Source: Flammeovirgaceae bacterium UBA7330 (GTDB taxonomy: Bacteria > Bacteroidota > Bacteroidia > Cytophagales > Cyclobacteriaceae). From it: 64,000 bases of DNA. Location: assembly GCA_002471275.1 (NCBI GenBank), contig DKPQ01000017.1, forward strand, positions 310,001 to 374,000. The letters are read 5' to 3'. Shown piece after piece: positions 36,856 to 48,500 of this stretch; the stretch's first letter is position 1; each line of letters opens with the position of its first letter. The notes under the pieces were generated by a model. It had not been told where the DNA came from. It did not search any database and worked only from the letters and a program-made list of their open reading frames with translations. Made by a program: the position numbers and the translations under genes.

Positions 36856-39800
36856 ATGAGTGAAAAAGACATCAAAACACAGCAGGAGCAGGAAGTCGGT
36901 GACATCACCGGACTGATCAACCCGTTTCCGGGCTTAAGGCCTTTCGGTGTGGAGGAGAGTCACCTCTTTTTCGGTAGAGAGGGACAAAGTGATGAGGTGT
37001 TGGTCAAACTTTCTGAAAACCGGTTTGTCGCCATTCTGGGGTCGTCCGGTAGTGGTAAATCATCCTTTATGTACTGCGGGCTCATCCCGAGTCTGAACGG
37101 TGGATTTATGACCGATGCAGGCTCCAACTGGAAGGTTGTGGTGGCACGACCAGGCGGTGGGCCGATCGATAACCTGGCAGAATCTATCCTGATGCGTGAC
37201 AAGTCCTACGCTTCTTTGTCAGAAGAGGATCAGATGATCAAAAAGACGATCATAGGCACGGTGTTGAGAAGTAGCTCATTGGGTCTGGTTGAGGTGATCA
37301 AACAGCTCAAGGGAGAGGGAAATGAAAATGTACTCATCGTTATTGACCAGTTTGAGGAATTATTCAGGTTCCGCAAAATGGAATCTGCTACTTCCGATCA
37401 GGATGAGTCCACAGCGTTTGTCAACCTGCTGCTGGAGGCCATTCATCAGTTTGATGAACCTATCTACGTGACCATCACCATGCGGTCTGACTTTATCGGG
37501 GAATGTGCCAAGTTCCCGGACCTGACCCAGATGATCAATGACTCCCACTATCTGATCCCGCAGATGACCAGGGATCAGAAGCGGATGGCCATCGAAGGCC
37601 CGGTTGCCGTGGGAGGAGGAAAGATCTCCCCCAGGTTGTCGCAGCAGCTATTGAATGATGTGGGAGACAATCCGGATCAGCTGCCTATTCTGCAACATGC
37701 TTTGATGCGTACATGGTCTTACTGGACGGAAAACAGGAAGCCCGATGAACCCATAGACCTGAGGCATTACAATGCCATTGGCACGTTGAAGGAAGCACTC
37801 TCACAGCATGCCAACGAGGCTTACGATAATCTGAGTAAGCGTGAGAAAGAGATTTGTGAGGTGATGTTCAAGGCCCTGACCGAGCGTGGCAGCGAAAACC
37901 AGGGAATCAGAAGACCTACGAAGCTTGGAACCATTGCCTCCATCGCAGGAGTGTCTGAGGATGAGGTTGTTAGGGTGGTAGATAAGTTCCGGGAGCCTGG
38001 CAGATCGCTGTTGATGCCTCCTCATGGAGTGCGCCTTGAGTCCGATACAGTCATTGATATTTCACATGAGAGTCTGATGCGTATCTGGGACCGGCTGAAG
38101 CGCTGGCTGGATGAAGAGAGCCGGGCCGCCGAGATGTACATGAAGCTGGCGGAAGCTGCCGAGCGCTACCAGGAGGGAAGGGCTTCCCTTTGGAAGATGC
38201 CTGACCTGCAGCTGGCCATCAACTGGAAAGAAGAAAACAATCCTACTATTGTATGGGGACAGCGATACAATCCTGCTTTTGAGCGGAGTATGGTCTTTTT
38301 GGAGACCTCTATTCGTGCATGGGAGACCGAGCAACGGAATAAAGAGCTCTTACAGAAGCGTAAGGTCAAATTCTTCAGGATCACAGCGATTGTGCTGGGG
38401 GGTGCGGCTTTGGTCTGTATTTTCCTGGTGGTGTTGTCTTATATTAAAGCTGTAGAGGCTGATAAGAATGCAGATGAGGCTAATCTCCAAAAAGAAGAGG
38501 CTGTGAAGCAACAGGGTATTGCAGAAGAGAAATCAGCAGAAGCATTGAGAGCACAAGCTCAAGCAGAGAAAAATCTTTTATTAGCAAATCAGGAAACAGA
38601 ACGAGCAAATGCACAAACATTAATTGCGCAACAACAGCAGAAATTAGCAGAAGCTGCAAACGCACGCACTCAAGTTGCATTAGCTGATGCACAGGTAGCT
38701 AGAGACCAGGCCGTTGAAGCCAGAGACAGCGCAGAGGTTGCACGTCAGGCAGCGGTACTTGCACGCGAAGAAGCCGAGCGCCTACGTTTCCAATCGATTG
38801 CCCAGTCCATGGCCATCAAATCTCAAACGATCAAGCGACCAGGACTGCAGGGAGCCGTGGCAAAGCAGGGATATGACTTTCACATGGAATTCAAGGATCC
38901 GCATAAAGATTACAATGGTGATATTTATGCCGGTGTATTTTCAGGATTAGCCAATTTATTGGATCCGGAAAACGTGGGTGAGGATGCATTCAAGGGAGAT
39001 TCAATCCTCAACCAATACCATGGCCATCCACCATTGATGGATCCGAGGACCGGACGTGACAAACAAATAGCTGTTCGGGCTGTAAAGTTCTCTGAAGATG
39101 GCCAAAGAATGTATTCTGTAGGTAGTGATGGAAAGTTGATCATGTGGGACATGAACGATGAAAAGCGCCGTCCGGAATTGCTGTATTGGGATACTGAAAC
39201 CACACATATCAACAGGACGCTGGACATTACCGAGGACGAGCGATATGTGGCCATTGGTACAGACAATGAAGGAGTGATTATCGTTGACAGGGACAACCTG
39301 ACTACGAAACCTAAGATCGTGAAAAACCACGTAGGCGGAACAGTTGTGAAACTCATGTATCTATCAGATAATGAGAGTTTTATCTCTGTCGGAACTGATA
39401 AGTTGGTTATCCTCAACAAACCTGCCGGACCTCAGCAGATCTTCAGGGTAGATGGAGTTCCCAGGGCTATGGCTTTGTCACCTGATGAAAAAAGATTGGC
39501 CATTGGAACGGATAATGGCGAGGTGGTATTGATAGATCTCACGAGTGATGATTATAAACATACAAAAATTGCCCGAACCAAACAGGAGGATGATGAGATC
39601 ATTAATTCCGTGGAGTTTAACCACAAAGGCAATCTGCTGGCAATTGGTATTTTCAGACCCCTGGAGCGAAGCGGGGTCGTTAATATCTTCGATCTTGAGA
39701 GGAACGAGAAGTTCGGTCCGGATCTGGTGGGATTTGTAGGCCAGATCAATGATATCCATTTCAGTCCAGAAGATAGCCTCATTGTAGCTGTTAGCTCCGA

Positions 39801-40098
39801 CCATACAGCACAGATGTGGGATTTAAGGAATATTTATGACCTCCCGACGGTTTTCCCTGCTGGAACAGATTGGGTGTCCACATTGGATTTCCATCCTAAG
39901 GGACATTACTTTATGACAGGTTCATATGATGGTATTATCAGAAAGTTTGAGGTTCTCCCACACAACTATGCTTCCAGAATGTGTGATCTGATCCCGAGCA
40001 ACATGACTGAGACTGAGTGGGATCAATATGTCGGGGAAGATATAACTTACAAGATCACATGCGAGGGAAAAGAAGAGGAAGAAGGTTCTAACAACTAA
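36856..40098 (+). CDS. nSTAND1-type NTPase with single membrane helix, coiled coil and WD40 propeller
   Basis: 1,080 residues. The nSTAND1 signature FPGLRPFGVEESHLFFGRE (25-42) leads to Walker A GSSGSGKSS (62-70) and Walker B NVLIVIDQFEELF (about 156-168), then the STAND winged-helix part to about 440. A single membrane helix at about 506-530 follows a strongly basic stretch (KRKVKFFR), so by the positive-inside rule the NTPase is cytoplasmic and what follows is periplasmic. Next come an Ala/Glu/Gln-rich coiled coil (about 535-655) and WD40-like blades (about 718-1040, VKFSEDGQRMYSVGSDGKLIMWD, FSPEDSLIVAVSSDHTAQMWD). STAND proteins oligomerise on signal perception and act in signalling, defence or cell death. 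It follows the TIR-like gene by 1 bp, and the barrel gene starts 20 bp later. The trigger and output are unknown. Confidence 0.87.
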   Translation: MSEKDIKTQQEQEVGDITGLINPFPGLRPFGVEESHLFFGREGQSDEVLVKLSENRFVAILGSSGSGKSSFMYCGLIPSLNGGFMTDAGSNWKVVVARPGGGPIDNLAESILMRDKSYASLSEEDQMIKKTIIGTVLRSSSLGLVEVIKQLKGEGNENVLIVIDQFEELFRFRKMESATSDQDESTAFVNLLLEAIHQFDEPIYVTITMRSDFIGECAKFPDLTQMINDSHYLIPQMTRDQKRMAIEGPVAVGGGKISPRLSQQLLNDVGDNPDQLPILQHALMRTWSYWTENRKPDEPIDLRHYNAIGTLKEALSQHANEAYDNLSKREKEICEVMFKALTERGSENQGIRRPTKLGTIASIAGVSEDEVVRVVDKFREPGRSLLMPPHGVRLESDTVIDISHESLMRIWDRLKRWLDEESRAAEMYMKLAEAAERYQEGRASLWKMPDLQLAINWKEENNPTIVWGQRYNPAFERSMVFLETSIRAWETEQRNKELLQKRKVKFFRITAIVLGGAALVCIFLVVLSYIKAVEADKNADEANLQKEEAVKQQGIAEEKSAEALRAQAQAEKNLLLANQETERANAQTLIAQQQQKLAEAANARTQVALADAQVARDQAVEARDSAEVARQAAVLAREEAERLRFQSIAQSMAIKSQTIKRPGLQGAVAKQGYDFHMEFKDPHKDYNGDIYAGVFSGLANLLDPENVGEDAFKGDSILNQYHGHPPLMDPRTGRDKQIAVRAVKFSEDGQRMYSVGSDGKLIMWDMNDEKRRPELLYWDTETTHINRTLDITEDERYVAIGTDNEGVIIVDRDNLTTKPKIVKNHVGGTVVKLMYLSDNESFISVGTDKLVILNKPAGPQQIFRVDGVPRAMALSPDEKRLAIGTDNGEVVLIDLTSDDYKHTKIARTKQEDDEIINSVEFNHKGNLLAIGIFRPLERSGVVNIFDLERNEKFGPDLVGFVGQINDIHFSPEDSLIVAVSSDHTAQMWDLRNIYDLPTVFPAGTDWVSTLDFHPKGHYFMTGSYDGIIRKFEVLPHNYASRMCDLIPSNMTETEWDQYVGEDITYKITCEGKEEEEGSNN

Positions 40099-40118
40099 TG
40101 AAATTTCATACCGCCTGA

Positions 40119-41234
40119 ATGAAACATTTTTACTTATTCTTATTGATTACCGTTCTGGGGCTGCCTGCCTTTTCTCAGAACTGTACCATCATCCTCAACA
40201 GAGCAGAGGATGATTATGAAGCCGGTCGTCTGTTAGGGATTCCGGGTCGGATCACTCCTTGTCTGGAAAATGAGTCTTTTTCCAAGGAAGAAGAAATCCG
40301 AGCCCTGAAGCTCATGACTTTGGTTTTCATTTTTACTGACAATGATTCCAAGGCAGATGAGTACCTGGTGAAGTTGTTGAAAGCAGATCCGGAACATGAC
40401 CTGGATCCAGAAGTGGATCCTGCTGAGCTATACTATTTGTACAATCAGTTCAGAGTAAAACCCATTTTCCGGGTGGCCTTCAGAGCGGGTGTCAACAGTT
40501 CTGACCCTCAAATAGTCAATTCATTTTCCAGTTCTGACACCAACACCTGGCCAAAGTTCACGAATGGCCGAACTCCCAATGGCTTGAAAACATATACTGT
40601 TGAGGGAAGTCAGCCTGTGGCTGCCATCAATGGTATCGGTCTGGGCACTTTCCTGGAACTGATGATCGAAAGACATCTGTTTAAAGGCATTGAGGTGGCA
40701 GGAGGGCCTCAGTTAAGAATTTCCAGTTACAACGTGGATATGTATCTCAATAATTCATCGATGTATTCGGAGATCGTTGAGAAACAGACTTACCTCAGGC
40801 TGCCGGTGCTGGCCAGGTACAATCTTTGGTATGAGGATGAGCCTCGAAAAGACATCCTGCCTTATGGTTATATCGGAGGATCTTTTGATTATCTGCTTAG
40901 TTCCACTGTTTCGGATGGCGCCCGTACAGGAGGGACATCATTTTCCCTGGTAGAGAACAATGATTATAAGGCCAATGACATGGTGTACAACACCAATGTC
41001 TCAATTTTTGGTGGTTTGGGGGCGAAATTTCGGATGGCCACCCATTTTTTGACAGTGGAGTTACGCTATGACAGAAGTTTCGGCCTTTATCACAACCCGG
41101 AGAACAGGTGGAACAATAATCAAAACTCGACTTTTGATTTAGCTTATATACCGGATGACACCAAGCTGCACGTGCTTTCATTTTCAGTGGGATATACCCG
41201 GTCCATTTACAATCCTAAGAAGTTAGTTGAATGA
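40119..41234 (+). CDS. periplasmic helical domain plus PorT-like outer-membrane barrel
   Basis: 371 residues. Signal peptide to about 20 (MKHFYLFLLITVLGLPAFSQ). Residues about 22-115 are helical and TPR-like (RAEDDYEAGRL, KEEEIRALKLMTLVFIFTDNDSKADEYLVKLLKADPEHDLD). From about 118 strands of an outer-membrane barrel begin (IFRVAFRAGVNSS) and run to the end (KLHVLSFSVGYTRSIYNP). The helical part should face the periplasm. It is located 20 bp after the STAND gene and overlaps the lipoprotein gene by 4 bp (ATGA). In this context it is the natural outer-membrane partner of the periplasmic WD40 propeller or of the secreted adhesin, which is inference only. No family with known function was recognised. 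Confidence 0.75.
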   Translation: MKHFYLFLLITVLGLPAFSQNCTIILNRAEDDYEAGRLLGIPGRITPCLENESFSKEEEIRALKLMTLVFIFTDNDSKADEYLVKLLKADPEHDLDPEVDPAELYYLYNQFRVKPIFRVAFRAGVNSSDPQIVNSFSSSDTNTWPKFTNGRTPNGLKTYTVEGSQPVAAINGIGLGTFLELMIERHLFKGIEVAGGPQLRISSYNVDMYLNNSSMYSEIVEKQTYLRLPVLARYNLWYEDEPRKDILPYGYIGGSFDYLLSSTVSDGARTGGTSFSLVENNDYKANDMVYNTNVSIFGGLGAKFRMATHFLTVELRYDRSFGLYHNPENRWNNNQNSTFDLAYIPDDTKLHVLSFSVGYTRSIYNPKKLVE

Positions 41235-42529
41235 AGATTTTGAATTATTTCGCTATATATCTTTTCATCTTTGTGATGGCCTGTACAATGGAATCCGAAA
41301 TCACTCCGGCTGACGTGTTTGTTAAGTATTACGGCACCCAGGATGAACAACGTGCCGCCGATTTCCAGGTTAATGGGGCAGGTGAGTATGTGATTTTCGG
41401 TACACGAAAGGTGGATGATGAGACCGCCAATGATTTTTATATGCTTAGGGCAGATCAGCAGGGCAACCTGATCAATTCAGCCACACTAGGCATTGAGGAT
41501 GACGAAGAGAACGCCAACAATGAACTGGCTTATCGTATCAAAGTGATCGATCAGGGTTATCTGATCGTTGGAAGTACGGCCCCGCTGAATGAGGCGCTTA
41601 TCCCCGGCCAACGATTATTGTATTGGGCTCACCTTGATGAAAGTTTTGAAGTCGTTACCCAGGTGATAGACACAGTAAATGGTGGAGTAGGAGATCTGGA
41701 GGGTACTGACATATTCTATACATCGGGTGATAGTGTTTTGATTACCGGGTACTCTGATGCCTTTGAAAACAATCAGAGTGGACAACCCGAAGACGGGACG
41801 ACAAAGCTTTTTGTTGGCAAATGGAGTTTGGATGGTGAAACGGGTTGGAAAAAGACCTATGGTTTTGCCGGGTCTAATGATGAAGCCAAGGCGGTTTTTG
41901 AAAAACCAGATGGTAATATCATTGTTTTCGGGGTCACGGACGAAGTAGGTTCTAATGGAGAGGCCGGGCAAAATGTGGTAGTATATCAGCTCAACAGGTA
42001 TGGTACTTCACCCGTTGGCGAAGTTCCCAGATATGGATCTGATGGAGACGATGAAATGAATCGGGTGATAAAGATCTCAGGAGGATATGCTGTGGTAGGG
42101 ACCAGCTTTATTGGAAACGTATCCAATCCATTCATTATGATTCTGGATGATGAAGCCCGGATGGTTTCCCAGGACAACCTTGTTTTTGAGGTGGACTTCA
42201 AGGAGGATGATCCTTTTGACGGGATTGGCCTCGGAGTGACCAGAGCAGCCAACAATGATTTTGTAGTGGTTGGCCGGGTATTGGACTATGAAGATGAAAA
42301 TGACCTGGCTAAGAACAATGAAATGATGTTTATCCGAACCACTCAGTCCGGGCAACAGATTTCCGGAGCGGTAAAGAACTTCGGACTGGTTGCAGGAAAT
42401 GATGAGGCGATAAGTGCACTGACTTTAGCTAATGGCTCAATTGCTGTTTTAGGTACGGCCGATTTTGGGAGTGGGGTCACCCTCATTACCCTGATGAAAA
42501 TGAATGCTGACGGATTAATTAAGGAGTAA
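41231..42529 (+). CDS. beta-propeller-like lipoprotein
   Basis: 432 residues. MKILNYFAIYLFIFVMAC is a lipoprotein signal with Cys18. The mature part is made of repeats in which a short strand motif recurs (GEYVIFGTRK, GYLIVGSTA, SVLITGYSD, GNIIVFGVTD, GYAVVGTSF, DFVVVGRVL, GSIAVLGTADF) about every 55-65 residues. This fits a six- or seven-bladed propeller related to delta-60 or SBBP-type repeats. The acidic residue after Cys (TMES) is compatible with surface or periplasmic anchoring. It overlaps the barrel gene by 4 bp and precedes the giant adhesin by 12 bp. It may be an accessory subunit of the exported complex. The binding partner is unknown. Confidence 0.72.
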   Translation: MKILNYFAIYLFIFVMACTMESEITPADVFVKYYGTQDEQRAADFQVNGAGEYVIFGTRKVDDETANDFYMLRADQQGNLINSATLGIEDDEENANNELAYRIKVIDQGYLIVGSTAPLNEALIPGQRLLYWAHLDESFEVVTQVIDTVNGGVGDLEGTDIFYTSGDSVLITGYSDAFENNQSGQPEDGTTKLFVGKWSLDGETGWKKTYGFAGSNDEAKAVFEKPDGNIIVFGVTDEVGSNGEAGQNVVVYQLNRYGTSPVGEVPRYGSDGDDEMNRVIKISGGYAVVGTSFIGNVSNPFIMILDDEARMVSQDNLVFEVDFKEDDPFDGIGLGVTRAANNDFVVVGRVLDYEDENDLAKNNEMMFIRTTQSGQQISGAVKNFGLVAGNDEAISALTLANGSIAVLGTADFGSGVTLITLMKMNADGLIKE

Positions 42530-42541
42530 AAGGTCAAAAAA

Positions 42542-45500
42542 ATGATATTTAACCTTAGAATATTTAAAAAATTAACGAAATTTGGTGTACCGTCGCCTGA
42601 ATTTATGAGAAGTCTACTCGTATCAGTATTATCTCTGTGTACTGTCTGGTCTGCATTTACCCAGTCCCTAACCATTGATACACCTATTTCTGGTGGATTT
42701 GTAAATGCTACAGAGGGTGGGGCTTTGGTCATCACTGGTACAAGCTCAGGAGTAACCGATCAAACACAGGTTACCGTTACTATATCCGATGGAGTAAATT
42801 TGGTTCAAACTACTGCAACAATTGGTGCCAGTTGGACAGCTACGGCTGTTGATCTGGCAACGGCCTTACCCCTGGCAATTAGTGAAGGTACTGTCACTGT
42901 AGATGCAATTACCGATGGGACTCCAATAATTGCTGCACAAGTTAACTTTGTATATGATAAAACAGCTCCAACGCCTGTCATATCCAGTGCAGAAAGTGAT
43001 CCGACTAATTCGGACCCCATATCATTCCAGGTAGATTTTGGTGAATCAGTTACAGGATTTGTAGAGGGAGATATAGTAGTTGGCAATGGAACTGTTACCG
43101 CATTGACCGGGGGAGCTGTTGGCTTGTATAATCTCACTATTACTCCATCAGCTAATGGGGCTGTAACAGTGGATATTGCCGGATCTGTGGCTACAGATGT
43201 TGCAGGAAATAATAACAATGCTGCGGTTCAGTTTTCCATTGACTATGATGGGACTGCTCCTGCTGGTTACACAGTAACCTTTGATCAGGATCCTGTGAAT
43301 TTAGGTAATGAAACCTCTATTGGATTCACCTTTGCAGGTGCTGAAACAGGGACCACCTATGATTATACCATATCCAGTTCAGGAGGGGGCACAGATGTGT
43401 CAGGAAGTGGTGCGGTTGGATTCGCTACAGAAAATGTAACAGGTATCGATGTATCCGGACTCAATGATGGTACATTAACACTGACTGTTACCTTAACTGA
43501 TGATGCCGGTAATATTGGCGCCGACGCTACTGACAATGCTACGTACGATGCAACAGCTCCTACACCTGTTATCACCAGCATAGAAAGCGATCCCACCAAT
43601 TCAAATCCCATTTCATTCCAGGTAGATTTTGGAGAAACTGTTTCAGGTTTTATTTCAGGAGATATAGTAGTTGGCAACGGAACAGTAGCCAGCCTCACTG
43701 GTGGGGCAGGAGGCTTGTATAATCTCACCATTACTCCAACAGCTAATGGGGGTGTAACAGTGGATATCGCCGGGTCTGTAGCTACAGATGTTGCAGGAAA
43801 CAATAACAATGCTGCGGTTCAATTTTCCATTGACTATGATGGGACTGCTCCTGCTGGATACACAGTAACTTTCGATCAGGACCCTGTGAATTCAGGTAAT
43901 GAAACCTCTATTGGATTCACCTTTGCAGGTGCTGAAACAGGGACCACCTATGATTATACGATTTCAAGTTCAGGTGGAGGTACTGATGTAACGGGTAGTG
44001 GTGCAATTGGGAGCTCAACAGAAAATATTACTGGTATTAATGTATCTGGACTCAATGATGGCACATTGACGCTCTCTGTGACCTTAACTGATGATGCAGG
44101 TAATATTGGTGCAGACGCTACTGACAATGCTACGTATGATGCAACAGCTCCTACACCAGTTATCACCAGCATAGAAAGCGATCCTACCAACTCAGATCCT
44201 ATTGCTTTCCAGGTAGATTTCGGGGAGGATGTATTAGGATTTGTAGAGGGAGATATCTCAGTCGGGAATGGAGCTGTGACTGGCTCCAGTCTGTCAGGAG
44301 GAGCAGGTGGTTTATATAGTTTTTCCGTAGACCCAGCTGGTGATGGAACTGTCACCGTAGATATTAATGCTTCGGTGGCTACAGATGTTGCAGGAAACAA
44401 TAACAATGCGGCTGTACAATTTTCAATTGATTATGATGGGTCTGCTCCTGTAGTCGACGATCTTGAAATTTTTGATACGGATAACGATGGTTTTATCGAT
44501 CAAATTATTGTTCATTTTGATGAAAATGTAGATACTGATGATGGAGCAGCACCAGTATTATCTGACCTTGGTACCATCACACTCCCTGATGGTCAAACCA
44601 TCACAACATCTGCAGGATTGAGTATCTCGAATCCACAGGGAATTACAAACCAGGTAACTATATCAGGTATATCGGATCAGGTGACGGCCAATACGGGAGC
44701 TGGTTCAACGAGTATTGACAACATTGATGGATTCTGGCGTGATGGAGTCGGCAATATTACAAATACAGCTTCTGATGATGCTGAAAACATCATTGACAGT
44801 GCTGCTCCGATTATTGTTGCTGCCACTACAGCAGACAATAACAACAATGGACAAATTGACCATTTAACGCTGACATTTTCAGAAAGTATAGATGATGGAA
44901 ATTCCGGGACTTTTACCGGTACAACAGTTGATGTGGCCGGATACACCGGAGAGGCAAAAGTTTCAGGAGACGATGACAATGCAGAAGTCATTATCAGCTT
45001 TACTGAAGGAGGCACCCCTGATACAGATGCCACACCATCTGTTACCCTACTCAGTGGGCAAGTAGTGGATGCGGACCTGAATACTATCGCCTCTAATCAA
45101 ATATTTTCATCAACAGATGATGGCGCTGCCCCTGTAATCGTTTCTGCTACTACGGTAGACGCTGATCTCAATGGACAAATTGATGGGATAGAGATTGTAA
45201 TGTCAGAACCTGTGGATGATTCTGGATCCACACTTGATGGATCTACCTTCGATTTGCAAGCACCCTATGATAATAACAGCCCTACTGCATCTACAGGAGA
45301 TACAGGAAATGACGAGTTATTGTTAATTACGATTAACGAGGAAGGTTCTGCTGATACCGATGCCACTCCGGATGTTACCCTGAACAGCAACAAAGTGCAA
45401 GATCAAAGTGCTGCAAATAATCAGGTGGGGTCGAATGTGCTATTCGGTAGTACCGTTGATGGTGCAATTCCGGTATTGTTGTTGGCTACAACATCTCCTG

Positions 45501-48500
45501 CAGCCAATGCCTCAGGAGTTTCTATAAATAGTGCCCGGACATTTTCATTTGATTTCAGTGAAAATGTTGATGCAATTACTGCAAATAATATTTCAATTTA
45601 TAATACCGACGACCTGATCAATCCAATCTATTCGGCAGATGTAACTGATGCAGAAGTGGATGTAACAGGAAGTACGGTCACCTGGTCACACGATGAGTTG
45701 CTTGATAAGGGAGAAAGCTATGCTGTTGGGATTGATGCCGGAGCTTTTGAAGATCAGTCTGCTGGAAATTTACCATCGGATGAGCTACTCAACACCGGAG
45801 ACAATAAATGGGAGTGGAGTATGGACAACACCGGGGGACCGAGATACGTATATAGCCCGCAGCATAATACTACCACAGTAGCACCTTATGGGCTCATTTA
45901 TTTCTATTTTGATGAACCGGTCAGGTTGCAGAATTCATCAAACAAGAGGTTAAAGATGGATGAGATCACGGGTTTTGGTGGATCAGATGTTGGAGGTGGT
46001 AATGACGTGATCAACGAAGAGATAGACTATAATGGAAACCCTGTTGTAACCTTTATCTTACCTTATCCGAGCAATACCTCGAACTACACTAAATTAAAAG
46101 TCTTTGATATTTCTGAAACCTCTTACAATAGTGGGGCATATATGGCAGGGTCTTTTTATGAGATCACTGTAGATGCAGATGCTTTTGAAGATACAGGTGA
46201 TAATGATTCTGATGGTTTCGAAATTGAATTTCAGATTGATGGTAGTGATGTAGACAGACCAACTGTGAATTCATTTATCCCGGCAGATGATCCTTCAGAA
46301 CCAGCCACCGTAGATGTGGATATCGAAACTACCACCTCGCTCACAATCAATTTTGATGAGAACATGGCTGTCGGCTACGGGAATATCAGGATGTATGCAG
46401 ATTTAAGTACAGATGTCAAGGTGCTGGATATTCCATCATCCAGTTCGTTGGTAACCATTACCGGGTCTCAGGTAGTGATCGACATTTCAGGCATTACATT
46501 GGCTGGTGGGGTAGAATACTATGTGCAGATAGACAGGTCCGCTTTTACGGATGTTGCCGGAAATACATTTGCAGGGTTTTCAGATGAAACTACCTGGAAC
46601 TTTAAGATGGAACCGGAGTTTAACGCTCCTGAAATTGATGTTCTATCGCCTGCAGATAATGCTACAGGTGTTGATGTAGATTCTGATCTGGTGATCACTT
46701 TTAACGAGCCGGTTCAGGATCAACTTGCTGGTGGAAATCTGACTGTCCGATTATCATCCAATGGTTATATCGTTGAAACAGTTCCTGCTTCGAGTTTTAT
46801 ATATAATGGAAATGAAGTGACTATCCCTATCGGAAGGTTGGGAGGATTATCCGGGTACTATGTTAACATTGATAATCTGGCCATAGAAGATCTTGGAGGA
46901 AACGCTTTTCAGGGTATCAGCGGTTCTTTCGCCTGGAGTTTTACCACAGCATCGGATACAGATGCTCCTGTGGCTCAGACATCTACTTTTTCTCCAGCTC
47001 ATACCTCAACAGGTGCAGCAGTCGGTACCAATATCTCTTTCTATTTCGATGAGGTGGTAAGTCCGATAGCAGGAAACAACATTACCATCTACATTGATGA
47101 TGGAGGTCCAACAGTATTCGAAACATTTGATGTGACGGATCCCGAAATACTTGTCAGTGGTAACCAGGTGGTTATTAATCCTTCAAGCGACCTGGATTTT
47201 GTCGAAGACTATTATGTGGTGATTGATGCCGGGGCATTTGAAGATGCGTCAGGCAATACTTCGGCAGCCATTGGTGGAGATGGCGTCTGGAACTTTCAGA
47301 CTGGTGTGGATACTTCAAACCCTTATGTGGTTTCTACCATCCCAACAAATGCAGCATCAGGGATTTCTAACGGGACCATCACCATCAATATAAATGAGAC
47401 TGTGACAGCCACACCTGGTAAAAAGATTGCATTATATGATGCCACTGTAGACACTTTGATCCAGGAAATTGATGGCGGAGATGCAGAAGTAATAGTAGCT
47501 ACCAATGTAGCAACAGTTGACTTTAGCTCAGGATTTACTACCAATGGATTGAGCTACTACATTGCGATGGATAAGGGCTTTTTCCGTGACCAGAATAGCA
47601 ATGATATTGAGGATATCAACCCTGGGGAGTGGACTTTCTCTGCCCAGGACAATACCCCTCCAACCGTCATTATTACTCGAAATGCCGTAACAAATGGTTC
47701 GTTTAACAGCACCAATGATGCAGCCATATCATTTGATCTGGCCTTTTCCGAGCCAATTAATGATGCTTCCTTTGACGACACTGATATTACTGTGTCTGCT
47801 GGCGGAACAGCCAGCCTGGGCACTGTAAATCTGGTGAATGATGCTGATGATCGGTATTACACCTTTTCAATTCCTGCAAATTCCGGTGATGGCGATGTCA
47901 GTATCTCAGTGAACGCTGGAAGTTTAACAGATCAGAATGGACAGGTATTTGTTGGACCTACTTCATCATCCATCATCCATGTCGACCAGGTTATCCCAAC
48001 TGTTGCACTAACTCTGGCTTCCAACAATGCCAGTCCATCTACATTGGCTACCACGGGTGATGTTGTGACGCTCACCATGGACTTTGATGATGATCTAAGC
48101 GGACCACCAACAGTGACCATGACGAGTGGGGGTGATGTGTTGAATAATGCGTTGACGATTATGGAGACAAGCGGAGCTCCAAACTTCATTTGGACTGCCA
48201 ACTTCACCGTCAGTGCTTTGGATTCGGATGGGGCCATAGCATTTGATGTAAGTTTCGAAGATGATGGAACCAATGCTGGGGTTTCAGTAGATGAGACAGA
48301 TGTGGGCAATACCCTTGTAATCGACAAAGTAGAGCCAACCGTATTAAGTCAAAGTGCCTCTGTGCTTGGGGCCGATGTTACACTGACAACATCACTCAAT
48401 GAACCTGGTGCCGTTTATTACATGTTTAGCAGTACGCCATATACTGTTCCTGCAACACTCAGGGCAGATGCCATTGGAGCGGGAAACACCATTAATATTC

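Noticed and set aside
42805..44406. Three similar minus-strand frames of about 140-150 codons beginning with the same residues
   Set aside because: They are antisense shadows of the 591-bp repeat units. Their similarity comes from the repeats themselves.
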